Source of the DNA: Streptomyces sp. NRRL WC-3549
GTDB taxonomy: Bacteria > Actinomycetota > Actinomycetes > Streptomycetales > Streptomycetaceae
NCBI RefSeq assembly: GCF_000721935.1
Contig: NZ_KL585386.1
Location: 12,689 to 28,196 of the forward strand
Direction of reading: 5' to 3'
Length of the DNA stretch: 15,508 nucleotides
Shown: positions 1 to 5,672 of the stretch, one piece after another
How positions within the stretch are numbered: the stretch's first letter is position 1
Layout: every line of letters starts with the position of its first letter
Notes under the pieces: generated by a model
The model's database searches: none
What the model was told of the DNA's origin: nothing
The model's input: the letters and a program-made list of their open reading frames with translations, nothing else
Program-made: the position numbers and the translations under genes

Positions 1-124
1 CGCAGCCGCCGCAGTCGGTACCGGCCTTGCAGGCGGAGGCGATCTGGCGGGGCGTGCACGCACCGGCGTCCGCATGCTGCTTGACCTGCTGCTCGGTGAC
101 GCCGAAGCAGGAGCAGACGTACAT
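1..124 (-). CDS. bfd: Bacterioferritin-associated ferredoxin, C-terminus cut by window edge
   Basis: The minus strand from the ATG at 124 encodes 41 residues before the window ends. It begins MYVCSCFGVTEQQVKQHADA and ends near TDCGGC. The Cys-x-Cys at residues 4 and 6 and the Cys-x-x-Cys at the far end have the spacing of the [2Fe-2S]-binding BFD domain. Known BFD proteins reduce bacterioferritin-stored iron so that it can be released into the cytosol. A GGAGG lies 8 nt before the ATG (minus strand 137-133), which fixes the start. An iron box sits 52 bases further upstream, so iron repression is likely. The bacterioferritin gene would be expected just beyond the left edge (inference). Most of the protein is visible, so the family call is firm, although the usual length of about 60-75 residues cannot be confirmed. 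Confidence 0.9.
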   Translation of the reverse strand, partial: MYVCSCFGVTEQQVKQHADAGACTPRQIASACKAGTDCGGC

Positions 125-175
125 GCGGTTCGCCTCCCGACGGGTCCGGTCGCTGTGCCGTCCCCGATGTTTCGG

Positions 176-195
176 TGAGGCAAACCTAACCTTAC
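176..195 (-). promoter_or_regulatory. Iron box (DmdR/IdeR-type operator) upstream of bfd
   Basis: Read on the minus strand, the site contains AAGGTTAGGTTTGCCTCA. It matches the actinobacterial iron-box consensus TTAGGTTAGGCTCACCTAA at about 13 of 18 compared positions, including the GGTTAGG half-site. It lies about 50-70 bases upstream of the bfd start, a normal place for a DmdR1/IdeR operator. In the family, Fe2+-loaded regulator binds when iron is plentiful and blocks transcription. The right-hand half-site (GCCTCA rather than ACCTAA) is the weaker one. Confidence 0.65.
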
Positions 196-230
196 TCGCC
201 GCCCCTGGCGTGTAAAGCCCGGTACGGACT

Positions 231-263
231 GTGGGGCACGGATCACATGGATCCGTGCCCCAC
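231..263 (-). terminator. Terminator of aroH
   Basis: A perfect 14-bp stem, GTGGGGCACGGATC and GATCCGTGCCCCAC, closes on the 5-base loop ACATG. It begins 22 bases past the aroH stop codon on the minus strand and stands between aroH and bfd. There is no T-tract, which is common for Streptomyces terminators. It probably insulates iron-controlled bfd from aroH transcription. Confidence 0.85.
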
Positions 264-284
264 GGGTACGCCCGGGGTGTTCCC

Positions 285-1637
285 CTACTGGTCGCGGTAC
301 ATCTCCGCGACCAGGAACGCCAGGTCCAGGGACTGGCTGCGGTTGAGGCGCGGGTCGCAGGCGGTCTCGTAGCGCTGGTGCAGATCGTCCACGAAGATCT
401 CGTGCCCGCCGCCGACGCACTCGGTGACGTCGTCGCCGGTGAGCTCGACGTGGATGCCGCCCGGGTGCGTGCCGAGGGCCTTGTGCACCTCGAAGAAGCC
501 CTTGACCTCGTCCAGGACGTCGTCGAAGCGGCGCGTCTTGTGTCCGGAGGCGGCCTCGAAGGTGTTGCCGTGCATCGGGTCGGTGACCCACACGACGGCG
601 GCACCGGACGCGGTGACCTTCTCGACGAGCTCGGGGAGCTTGTCACGGACCTTGTCGGCGCCCATGCGGACGATGAAGGTCAGCCGGCCGGGCTCGCGCT
701 CGGGGTCGAGGCGGTCGATGTAGCCGAGCGCCTCGTCGACGGTGGTCGTCGGACCGAGCTTCACGCCGATGGGGTTGCGGATCTTCGAGGCGAACTCGAT
801 GTGCGCGCCGTCCATCTGGCGGGTGCGCTCACCGATCCAGACCATGTGGCCGGAGGTGTCGTAGAGCAGGCCGGTGCGCGAGTCGGTACGGGTGAGCGCC
901 GACTCGTAGTCGAGCAGCAGCGCCTCGTGGGAGGCGTAGAACTCGACGGCCTTGAACTCGGCCGGATCCGTGCCGCACGCCTTCATGAAGTTCAGCGCGT
1001 TGTCGATCTCGCGGGCCAGGGCCTCGTAACGCTGCCCGGACGGCGAGGACTTCACGAAGTCCTGGTTCCAGGCGTGCACCTGGCGCAGGTCGGCGTACCC
1101 GCCGGTGGTGAAGGCGCGGACGAGGTTCAGCGTCGAGGCGGACGCGTGGTACATCTGCTTCAGCCGCTGGGGGTCCGGGATCCGGGCCTCCTCGGTGAAG
1201 GCGAAGCCGTTGACCGAGTCACCGCGGTAGGTCGGCAGCGTCACGCCGTCGCGGGTCTCGGTGGGCTTGGAGCGCGGCTTGGAGTACTGGCCCGCGATCC
1301 GCCCGATCTTGACGACCGGCACCGAGGCCGCGTAGGTCAGGACGGCGCTCATCTGGAGCAGCGTCTTGAGCTTGGCGCGGATGTGCTCGGCCGACACGGC
1401 GTCGAAGGCTTCGGCGCAGTCGCCCCCCTGCAGCAGGAACGCCTCGCCCTTGGCGACGGCTCCCAGGCGGGCACGCAGCTGGTCGCACTCACCCGCGAAG
1501 AGGAGCGGCGGATACGATTCGAGGTCCGCGATCACATCGCGCAGGGCCTCGGCATCCGGGTACTCGGGCTGCTGCGCCGCGGGAAGGTCTCGCCAGGTGT
1601 GGCCACCGGCGACGGAGGTATTGGCGTTCACGGTCAC
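285..1637 (-). CDS. aroH: Class II 3-deoxy-7-phosphoheptulonate (DAHP) synthase
   Basis: This cytosolic enzyme condenses phosphoenolpyruvate with erythrose-4-phosphate, the first step of the shikimate pathway. The 450-residue protein starts MTVNANTSVAGG and has the class II (plant/mycobacterial) sequence, not the E. coli AroG/F/H fold family. Visible blocks are FLLQGGDCAEAF, KIGRIAGQYSKPRS, GHMVWIGERTRQ, NPIGVKLGP, WVTDPMHGNT, GIHVELTGDD and CDPRLNRSQS. Cys74, His356, Glu398 and Asp428 fall at a constant offset of 13 from the four metal ligands of the M. tuberculosis enzyme (Cys87, His369, Glu411, Asp441). The GTG at 1637 is chosen because a -10-like TAATGT ends 7 bases before it. A second GTG at 1631, with GGAGG 5 nt ahead, is the alternative and would remove two residues. 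It is divergent from the trp leader/trpEG unit. Confidence 0.95.
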   Translation of the reverse strand: MTVNANTSVAGGHTWRDLPAAQQPEYPDAEALRDVIADLESYPPLLFAGECDQLRARLGAVAKGEAFLLQGGDCAEAFDAVSAEHIRAKLKTLLQMSAVLTYAASVPVVKIGRIAGQYSKPRSKPTETRDGVTLPTYRGDSVNGFAFTEEARIPDPQRLKQMYHASASTLNLVRAFTTGGYADLRQVHAWNQDFVKSSPSGQRYEALAREIDNALNFMKACGTDPAEFKAVEFYASHEALLLDYESALTRTDSRTGLLYDTSGHMVWIGERTRQMDGAHIEFASKIRNPIGVKLGPTTTVDEALGYIDRLDPEREPGRLTFIVRMGADKVRDKLPELVEKVTASGAAVVWVTDPMHGNTFEAASGHKTRRFDDVLDEVKGFFEVHKALGTHPGGIHVELTGDDVTECVGGGHEIFVDDLHQRYETACDPRLNRSQSLDLAFLVAEMYRDQ

Positions 1638-1644
1638 CTCCCCC

Positions 1645-1671
1645 ACATTACGGGGTCGCGGGGTGCGTCCA
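1645..1671 (-). promoter_or_regulatory. Probable aroH promoter (leaderless)
   Basis: On the minus strand, TGGACG (1671-1666) and TAATGT (1650-1645) are separated by 15 bases, so the -35 match is poor in spacing. The -10 ends exactly 7 bases before the GTG at 1637, the arrangement expected for a leaderless mRNA. The assignment rests mainly on the -10 and its spacing. Confidence 0.4.
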
Positions 1672-1721
1672 TCCGGCCGCTCATCAATTGAGACACCCGC
1701 TCGTCCGTGCCCCGGGTCCGC

Positions 1722-1727
1722 TAGGCT
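1722..1727 (+). promoter_or_regulatory. -10 element of the trp leader, leaderless
   Basis: TAGGCT matches the Streptomyces -10 pattern TAgrnT. Seven bases (TCGCCGC) separate it from the leader ATG at 1735, so transcription should begin at or next to the start codon. No SD sequence precedes the ATG, which agrees with leaderless translation. No good -35 is visible 17-18 bases upstream. A TTGAGA at 1688-1693 is too far away (28 bases). Confidence 0.55.
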
Positions 1728-1734
1728 TCGCCGC

Positions 1735-1791
1735 ATGTTCGCGCAGACGACCCAGAACTGGTGGTGGACCGCTCATCCGGCGGCCCGCTGA
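1735..1791 (+). CDS. trpL: trp leader peptide with three tandem Trp codons
   Basis: The 18-residue reading frame MFAQTTQNWWWTAHPAAR ends in TGA at 1789. Three consecutive TGG codons (1759-1767) are the hallmark of a ribosome-sensing trp attenuator. Trp is the rarest codon, and a run of three has no ordinary explanation in a peptide this short. The peptide itself is not expected to act. Its translation reports the level of charged Trp-tRNA. It lies 98 bases ahead of the fused anthranilate synthase gene and overlaps the alternative hairpins listed separately. Attenuation of a fused anthranilate synthase gene has been described in Streptomyces (from memory). Confidence 0.9.
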   Translation: MFAQTTQNWWWTAHPAAR

Positions 1792-1826
1792 CACATCGCG
1801 CGTACACACACTCCGCGAAGGCCGCC
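1766..1826 (+). promoter_or_regulatory. trp attenuator: alternative 1:2 and 2:3 pairings
   Basis: Segment 1, GGACCGC (1766-1772, containing part of the third Trp codon), can pair with segment 2, GCGGCCC (1780-1786), with a single A-C mismatch across a 7-base loop. Segment 2 can instead pair as GGCGGCC (1779-1785) with GGCCGCC (1820-1826), the left arm of the terminator. The two states exclude each other. A ribosome stalled on the Trp codons (1759-1767) covers segment 1, frees segment 2 and lets the antiterminator form. A ribosome reaching the stop codon (1789) covers segment 2, so the terminator forms. The pairings are read directly from sequence. The mechanism is known for trp leaders and is inferred here. 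Confidence 0.8.
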
Positions 1827-1841
1827 CGAGGGGCGGCCTTC
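1817..1841 (+). terminator. trp attenuator terminator hairpin
   Basis: GAAGGCCGCCC and GGGCGGCCTTC form a perfect 11-bp stem around the 3-base loop GAG. It lies 25 bases after the leader stop codon and 48 bases before the trpEG start. The downstream sequence (TCCGCGTTCC) has only scattered T residues, as is usual in Streptomyces. Its left arm is shared with the antiterminator pairing. Confidence 0.85.
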
Positions 1842-1889
1842 TCCGCGTTCCGGAACCGGGAGCCGTTCCTCCATCAGGAAGGACCCCCC

Positions 1890-3776
1890 ATGCCCGACCA
1901 CGCCACCGCACTCGTCGGCAGACTGCTGCGGGACGACGCCCCGCCGTTCGCCCTGCTCCGCAGGCGGACGCCCGGCCGGGACCACGACCGTGTCGAGGTC
2001 CTGACCGGGCCCGTGCGCGAGGTGGACCGCCTCGCCGCGATTCCGGTCGGCGAGCTGCCCTCGCTGGCCCTGGTGCCGTTCCGGCAGATCGCCGAGCGCG
2101 GCTTCGACGTCCGGGACGACGGCACCCCGCTCGCCGTGCTCAGCGCCGAGGAGTCGTACGAACTCCCCCTGGACGAGGTGCTGGCGGCGCTCCCCGCACA
2201 TGCCGTACGGGTCGAGGGCGGCGCCTTCGACATCCCCGACGAGGAGTACGCGGAGATCGTGCGGCGGGTCGTCGAGGACGAGATCGGGCGGGGCGAGGGG
2301 GCGAACTTCGTGATCCGGCGGACCTTCGGCGGCGAGATCCCCGGCTTCGGCCGCGCCGACGCCCTGGCGCTGTTCCGCCGGCTGCTGGCCGGGGAGCGGG
2401 GCGCGTACTGGACGTTCGTCGTGCACACCCCGGACCGCACCCTGGTCGGCGCCGGCCCGGAGGTGCACGTGCGGATGTCCGGCGGCACGGTCGTGATGAA
2501 CCCGATCAGCGGGACCTACCGCTACCCGGAGCAGGGTCCCACCGTGGACGGCCTCCTCGCCTTCCTGGCCGACCGCAAGGAGACCGAGGAGCTCTCCATG
2601 GTGGTCGACGAGGAGCTCAAGATGATGTGCACGGTCGGGGACGTGGGCGGTGTCGTCGTCGGCCCCCGGCTCAAGGAGATGGCGCACCTCGCGCACACCG
2701 AGTACGAGCTGCGCGGGCGCTCCACGCTCGACGCGCGCGAGGTCCTGAAGGAGACGATGTTCGCGGCGACGGTCACGGGCTCCCCGGTGCAGAACGCCTG
2801 CCGGGTCATCCAGCGGTACGAGAACGGGGGCCGCGGCTACTACGCGGGCGCCCTGGCGCTGCTGCGCCGGGAACCCGGTGGCACCCAGAGCCTGGACGCG
2901 CCGATCCTGATCCGCACCGCGGACGTCTCACCCGCCGGCCGGCTGCGCGTGCCGGTCGGCGCCACCCTCGTACGCCACTCGGACCCGGCGGGCGAGGTCG
3001 CCGAGACACATGCCAAGGCCGCCGGTGTGCTGGCGGCACTCGGGGTTCGGCCGGGCCGTCCCGAGGCGGAGGCGGACCTCCCCCGGCTGGCGTCCCACCC
3101 CCGGGTGCGGGCGGCGCTGGACGACCGCCGTGGGGGGCTCGCGCCGTTCTGGCTGCGGATGCGGGAGCGCGCGGCGGAGCCCTCGGGCCACGCGCTGGTG
3201 GTGGACGGCGAGGACACCTTCACCGCGATGCTGGCGCACCTGCTGCGGTCCTCGGGCCTCGCGGTGTCGGTGCGCCGGTACGACGAACCGGGGCTGCGCG
3301 AGGCGGTGGCGGCCCACGCGGGTCCCGTCGTGCTGGGTCCGGGCCCCGGTGACCCGGGGGACACGGCCGATCCGAAGATGCGGCTGCTGCGGGGGCTCGC
3401 CGCCGCGCTGGTGCGCGACCACCGGCACGGGCTGCTGGGTGTGTGCCTGGGCCATGAGCTGATCGCGGCGGAGCTGGGGCTGCCCGTCGTGCGCAAGGCG
3501 GAGCCGTACCAGGGGGCGCAGACCCGGATCGAGCTGTTCGGCCGGCCGGAGACCGTGGGCTTCTACAACAGCTTCACGGCGCACTGCGACGAGGCGGCGG
3601 CCGTCGAACTGGCGGCGCACGGCATCGAGGTGAGCCGGGACGCGTCCTGCGGCGAACTGCACGCGCTGCGCGGGCGGGGGTTCGCGTCGGTGCAGTTCCA
3701 CCCGGAGTCGGTGCTGACGCTGCGCGGCTCGGCGATCGTGGCGGAGCTGCTGGCGGGACTTCCGGTGCCGCGTTGA
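1890..3776 (+). CDS. trpEG: Anthranilate synthase, fused TrpE-TrpG single chain
   Basis: The 628-residue protein converts chorismate and glutamine to anthranilate, the committed step of tryptophan synthesis. Residues about 1-415 are the chorismate-binding TrpE part, with NPISGTYRYP (204-213), DEELKMMCTVGDVGG (240-254) and GSPVQNACRVIQRYENGGRGYY (297-318) as recognisable blocks. A linker follows. Residues about 435-628 are a class I glutamine amidotransferase with GPGPGDPGD (483-491), nucleophile Cys519 in GVCLGHE, and His604/Glu606 in QFHPES. The ATG at 1890 has AGGAAGGA 6 nt upstream. The one-chain layout is shared with PhzE, which makes aminodeoxyisochorismate for phenazines. The Trp attenuator upstream and the absence of phenazine genes argue for anthranilate synthase. 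The LLES tryptophan-binding element of classical TrpE is not seen; the N-terminus reads PFALLRRRTPGR. Confidence 0.88.
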   Translation: MPDHATALVGRLLRDDAPPFALLRRRTPGRDHDRVEVLTGPVREVDRLAAIPVGELPSLALVPFRQIAERGFDVRDDGTPLAVLSAEESYELPLDEVLAALPAHAVRVEGGAFDIPDEEYAEIVRRVVEDEIGRGEGANFVIRRTFGGEIPGFGRADALALFRRLLAGERGAYWTFVVHTPDRTLVGAGPEVHVRMSGGTVVMNPISGTYRYPEQGPTVDGLLAFLADRKETEELSMVVDEELKMMCTVGDVGGVVVGPRLKEMAHLAHTEYELRGRSTLDAREVLKETMFAATVTGSPVQNACRVIQRYENGGRGYYAGALALLRREPGGTQSLDAPILIRTADVSPAGRLRVPVGATLVRHSDPAGEVAETHAKAAGVLAALGVRPGRPEAEADLPRLASHPRVRAALDDRRGGLAPFWLRMRERAAEPSGHALVVDGEDTFTAMLAHLLRSSGLAVSVRRYDEPGLREAVAAHAGPVVLGPGPGDPGDTADPKMRLLRGLAAALVRDHRHGLLGVCLGHELIAAELGLPVVRKAEPYQGAQTRIELFGRPETVGFYNSFTAHCDEAAAVELAAHGIEVSRDASCGELHALRGRGFASVQFHPESVLTLRGSAIVAELLAGLPVPR

Positions 3777-3783
3777 GGAACGG

Positions 3784-3823
3784 GTGGGGGCCCTTGCGGA
3801 TCCGCCCGCTCCCGGGCCCTCAC
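3784..3823. terminator. Convergent terminator between trpEG and ldhA
   Basis: GTGGGGGCCC (3784-3793) pairs with GGGCCCTCAC (3814-3823), 10 bp with one G-U pair. Its loop holds the self-complementary GCGGATCCGC (3796-3805). It starts 8 bases after the trpEG stop and overlaps the ldhA stop codon, so it can serve both converging genes. There is no T-tract. Confidence 0.55.
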
Positions 3824-4815
3824 ACGGCGGGGACGAGGACGTTCTCGCTGCGGCGGCCCGCCAGGTAGTCGTCGACGTTGCGCACGGTGGCGTCGACGAT
3901 CTGGCCGACGGCCTCGCGGGTGTAGTACGCCTGGTGGGAGGTGACGACGACGTTCGGGAAGGTGACGAGCCTGGCCAGGGTGTCGTCGTCGATGCCCTCC
4001 AGCGACTTGTCGACGTGGAAGAGGCCGGCCTCCGCCTCGTACACGTCGAGCCCGACCCCGGTGAACCGGCCGCGGCGCAGTTCCGCGACGAGCGCGGTGG
4101 TGTCGACGAGTCCGCCCCGGCTGGAGTTGACGAGGATCGCGTCGTCCTTCATCGCCGTCAGGGCCTCGGCGCCGACGAGGTGCCGGGTGGCGGGGAGCAG
4201 CGGGACGTGGAGGCTGATCAGGTCGGCCTCGGCGAAGAGGCGCTCCTTGTCGACGTACGTCATGCCGAGCGCGGTGCAGGCGGGGTTCTCGGCGACGTCC
4301 CAGCCCAGGAGGTCCATGCCGAATCCGTGGGCGATCCGGGTGAACGCCTCGCCGATCCTGCCGGTGCCGACCACCCCGGCCGTGCGGCCGTGCAGGTCGC
4401 GGCCGAGGAGCCCGTCGAGCCGGAAGTCGAAGTCGCGGGTGCGGCCGGCCGCGCGCACGATGCGGCGGTTGACGGCCATGGCGAGGGTCCAGGCGAACTC
4501 GGCGACCGACTGGGGCGAGTAGTGCGAGACGCGGGCGACCCGCAGGCCGAGGCGTTCGGCGACGTCGAGGTCGATGTTGTTGAAGCCGGTGGAGCGCTGG
4601 GCGATCATCCGGGTGCCGCCGGCGGCCAGGGCCTGCAGGACGGGCCCGCCGAGGTCGGCGTTGACGCTGGTGGACACGGCCTCGTGGCCCGCGGCGATCG
4701 GGGCGGTGTCCTCGGTGAGGAAGACGTCCAGGCAGCGCACCTCGTGCCGCCCCTCGAAGGCCTTCTCGATCAGCGGCTTCTCGTCGGACTGGACACCGAA
4801 GGCGAGGATCTCCAC
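3820..4815 (-). CDS. ldhA: D-lactate dehydrogenase-like D-2-hydroxyacid dehydrogenase
   Basis: The 331-residue NAD-dependent enzyme should interconvert pyruvate and D-lactate, or a related 2-keto acid, in the cytosol. The Rossmann motif is VGTGRIGEAF (149-158), with Asp173 after the second strand marking NAD preference. The catalytic triad is Arg233 (NSSRGG), Glu262 (DVYEAEAG) and His294 (TSHQAYYT), each two residues short of the R235/E264/H296 of E. coli LdhA. The C-terminal block DVYEAEAGLFHVDKS and HQAYYT is closer to LdhA than to phosphoglycerate dehydrogenase. The GTG at 4815 is preceded by GGGAG at 5 nt and is the first plausible start after the upstream terminator. It converges on trpEG. 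The upstream inverted repeat suggests its own control. Substrate is inferred from similarity only. Confidence 0.85.
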   Translation of the reverse strand: MEILAFGVQSDEKPLIEKAFEGRHEVRCLDVFLTEDTAPIAAGHEAVSTSVNADLGGPVLQALAAGGTRMIAQRSTGFNNIDLDVAERLGLRVARVSHYSPQSVAEFAWTLAMAVNRRIVRAAGRTRDFDFRLDGLLGRDLHGRTAGVVGTGRIGEAFTRIAHGFGMDLLGWDVAENPACTALGMTYVDKERLFAEADLISLHVPLLPATRHLVGAEALTAMKDDAILVNSSRGGLVDTTALVAELRRGRFTGVGLDVYEAEAGLFHVDKSLEGIDDDTLARLVTFPNVVVTSHQAYYTREAVGQIVDATVRNVDDYLAGRRSENVLVPAV

Positions 4816-4830
4816 GACATCTCCCGGGTG

Positions 4831-4869
4831 GGGGGTACGGGCTCTGGCGAATATACGGCCCGTACCCCC
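4831..4869 (-). promoter_or_regulatory. 12-bp perfect inverted repeat around the ldhA -10
   Basis: GGGGGTACGGGC (4831-4842) and GCCCGTACCCCC (4858-4869) are exact reverse complements separated by 15 bases. The spacer holds the AT-rich hexamer TATATT on the minus strand (4855-4850), a likely -10, which would start transcription near 4843. One arm would then lie at about -15 to -26 and the other just inside the transcript. This layout suits an operator or a leader hairpin. It is distinct from the upstream terminator at 4891-4922. The binding factor is unknown; it is not a Rex-like site. Confidence 0.5.
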
Positions 4870-4890
4870 GGTCCGCGGGGCGACGTGCCC

Positions 4891-4922
4891 CCGGTGCCGG
4901 GGCGGTGTGCCCTCGGCACCGG
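4891..4922 (-). terminator. Terminator of the two-component operon
   Basis: CCGGTGCCGGGGC (4891-4903) pairs with GCCC, a bulged T, then CGGCACCGG (4909-4922): 13 bp around the loop GGTGT. It begins 7 bases after the response-regulator stop codon on the minus strand, so it should separate that operon from ldhA. Confidence 0.75.
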
Positions 4923-4928
4923 CGGGTG

Positions 4929-5672
4929 TCAGGCCTCGTCGAGCCCGGTCTCGATCGCGTACCGCACGAGCTCCACCCGGTTGTGCAGCTGGAGCTTGCC
5001 CAGGGTGTTCTGGACGTGGTTCTGCACGGTGCGGTGGGAGATGACGAGCCGCTCGGCGATCTGCTTGTACGACAGGCCCTTGGCGACCAGCCGCAGGACC
5101 TCGGTCTCGCGGTCGGTGAGCCGCGGGGCCTTCGGCTCGTCGGAGGCGGCCGGGGCGGGGTCGGAGGCGAGGCGGCGGTACTCCCCGAGGACGAGCCCGG
5201 CGAGCCCGGGCGTGAAGACGGGGTCGCCCGCCGCCGTGGCGCGTACGGCGTCGATGAGCTCCTGGGTGCTGGCCGACTTCAGCAGGTAGCCCGTGGCACC
5301 CGACTTCACGGCCTCCAGCACGTCGGCGTGCTCCCCGCTGGCCGAGAGCACCAGGACCCGCAGCGCCGGGTGGGACCCGACGAGCTCCTTGCAGACCTGG
5401 ACGCCCGGCATGCCGGGCAGGTTGAGGTCCAGGACGAGGACGTCGGGGACGGCGGCGCGGGCACGGCGCACGGCGCCCGGGCCGTCGCCCGCGGTCGCCA
5501 CGACCTCGAAGCCGGCCTCGGACAGGTCGCGGGCCACCGCGTCGCGCCACATGGGGTGGTCGTCGACGACCATCACCCTGACGGGGCGCTCCGTGGGCCG
5601 CCGCGCGTGCGGCGTGCTCGGCGTCCGTGTGCTCGGTGTGCTCGGTGTGCTCGGTGTGCTCGGTGTGCTCAT
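4929..5672 (-). CDS. macR: NarL/LuxR-type response regulator, probably MacR
   Basis: The 247-residue protein has an unusual Ser-Thr-Pro-rich N-terminus (residues 2-21), then a receiver domain (about 30-150) and a C-terminal LuxR helix-turn-helix (about 180-243). Receiver acidic residues are Asp37/Asp38 (VVDDHP), the phospho-acceptor is Asp82 (LVLDLNLPG), and the conserved Lys is Lys132 (GYLLKSAS). The DNA-binding part reads LTDRETEVLRLVAKGLSYKQ, followed by RTVQNHVQNTLGKL, typical of the family. The ATG overlaps the kinase stop codon as ATGA (5672-5669), indicating translational coupling. From memory, the S. coelicolor pair at this locus is MacRS, controlling membrane-protein genes, morphology and actinorhodin. 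The symbol depends on that synteny; the family call does not. Confidence 0.88.
   Translation of the reverse strand: MSTPSTPSTPSTPSTRTPSTPHARRPTERPVRVMVVDDHPMWRDAVARDLSEAGFEVVATAGDGPGAVRRARAAVPDVLVLDLNLPGMPGVQVCKELVGSHPALRVLVLSASGEHADVLEAVKSGATGYLLKSASTQELIDAVRATAAGDPVFTPGLAGLVLGEYRRLASDPAPAASDEPKAPRLTDRETEVLRLVAKGLSYKQIAERLVISHRTVQNHVQNTLGKLQLHNRVELVRYAIETGLDEA
5632..5667. repeat. 9-bp tandem repeat coding for Ser-Thr-Pro
   Basis: Four perfect copies of CTCGGTGTG (plus strand) run end to end with partial copies on both sides. On the minus strand they encode the repeated Ser-Thr-Pro at the start of the response regulator. Unit length is a multiple of three, so slippage would lengthen or shorten the tail without breaking the frame. 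Confidence 0.9.

Noticed and set aside
231..1691. Plus-strand open frame of 486 codons
   Set aside because: Exact antisense shadow of aroH; the minus strand carries all class II DAHP synthase motifs.
1688..1693. TTGAGA as -35 for the trp leader
   Set aside because: It is 28 bases from the TAGGCT -10, too far for a functional pair.
1890..3776. Phenazine gene phzE
   Set aside because: The fused layout fits, but a trp attenuator precedes it and no other phz-like gene is present in the window; kept as an alternative in the feature note.
4816..5550. Minus-strand extension of the ldhA frame far upstream
   Set aside because: The extra residues are Arg/Pro-rich shadow of the response-regulator gene and cross its terminator; the GTG at 4815 has an SD and starts the recognisable fold.
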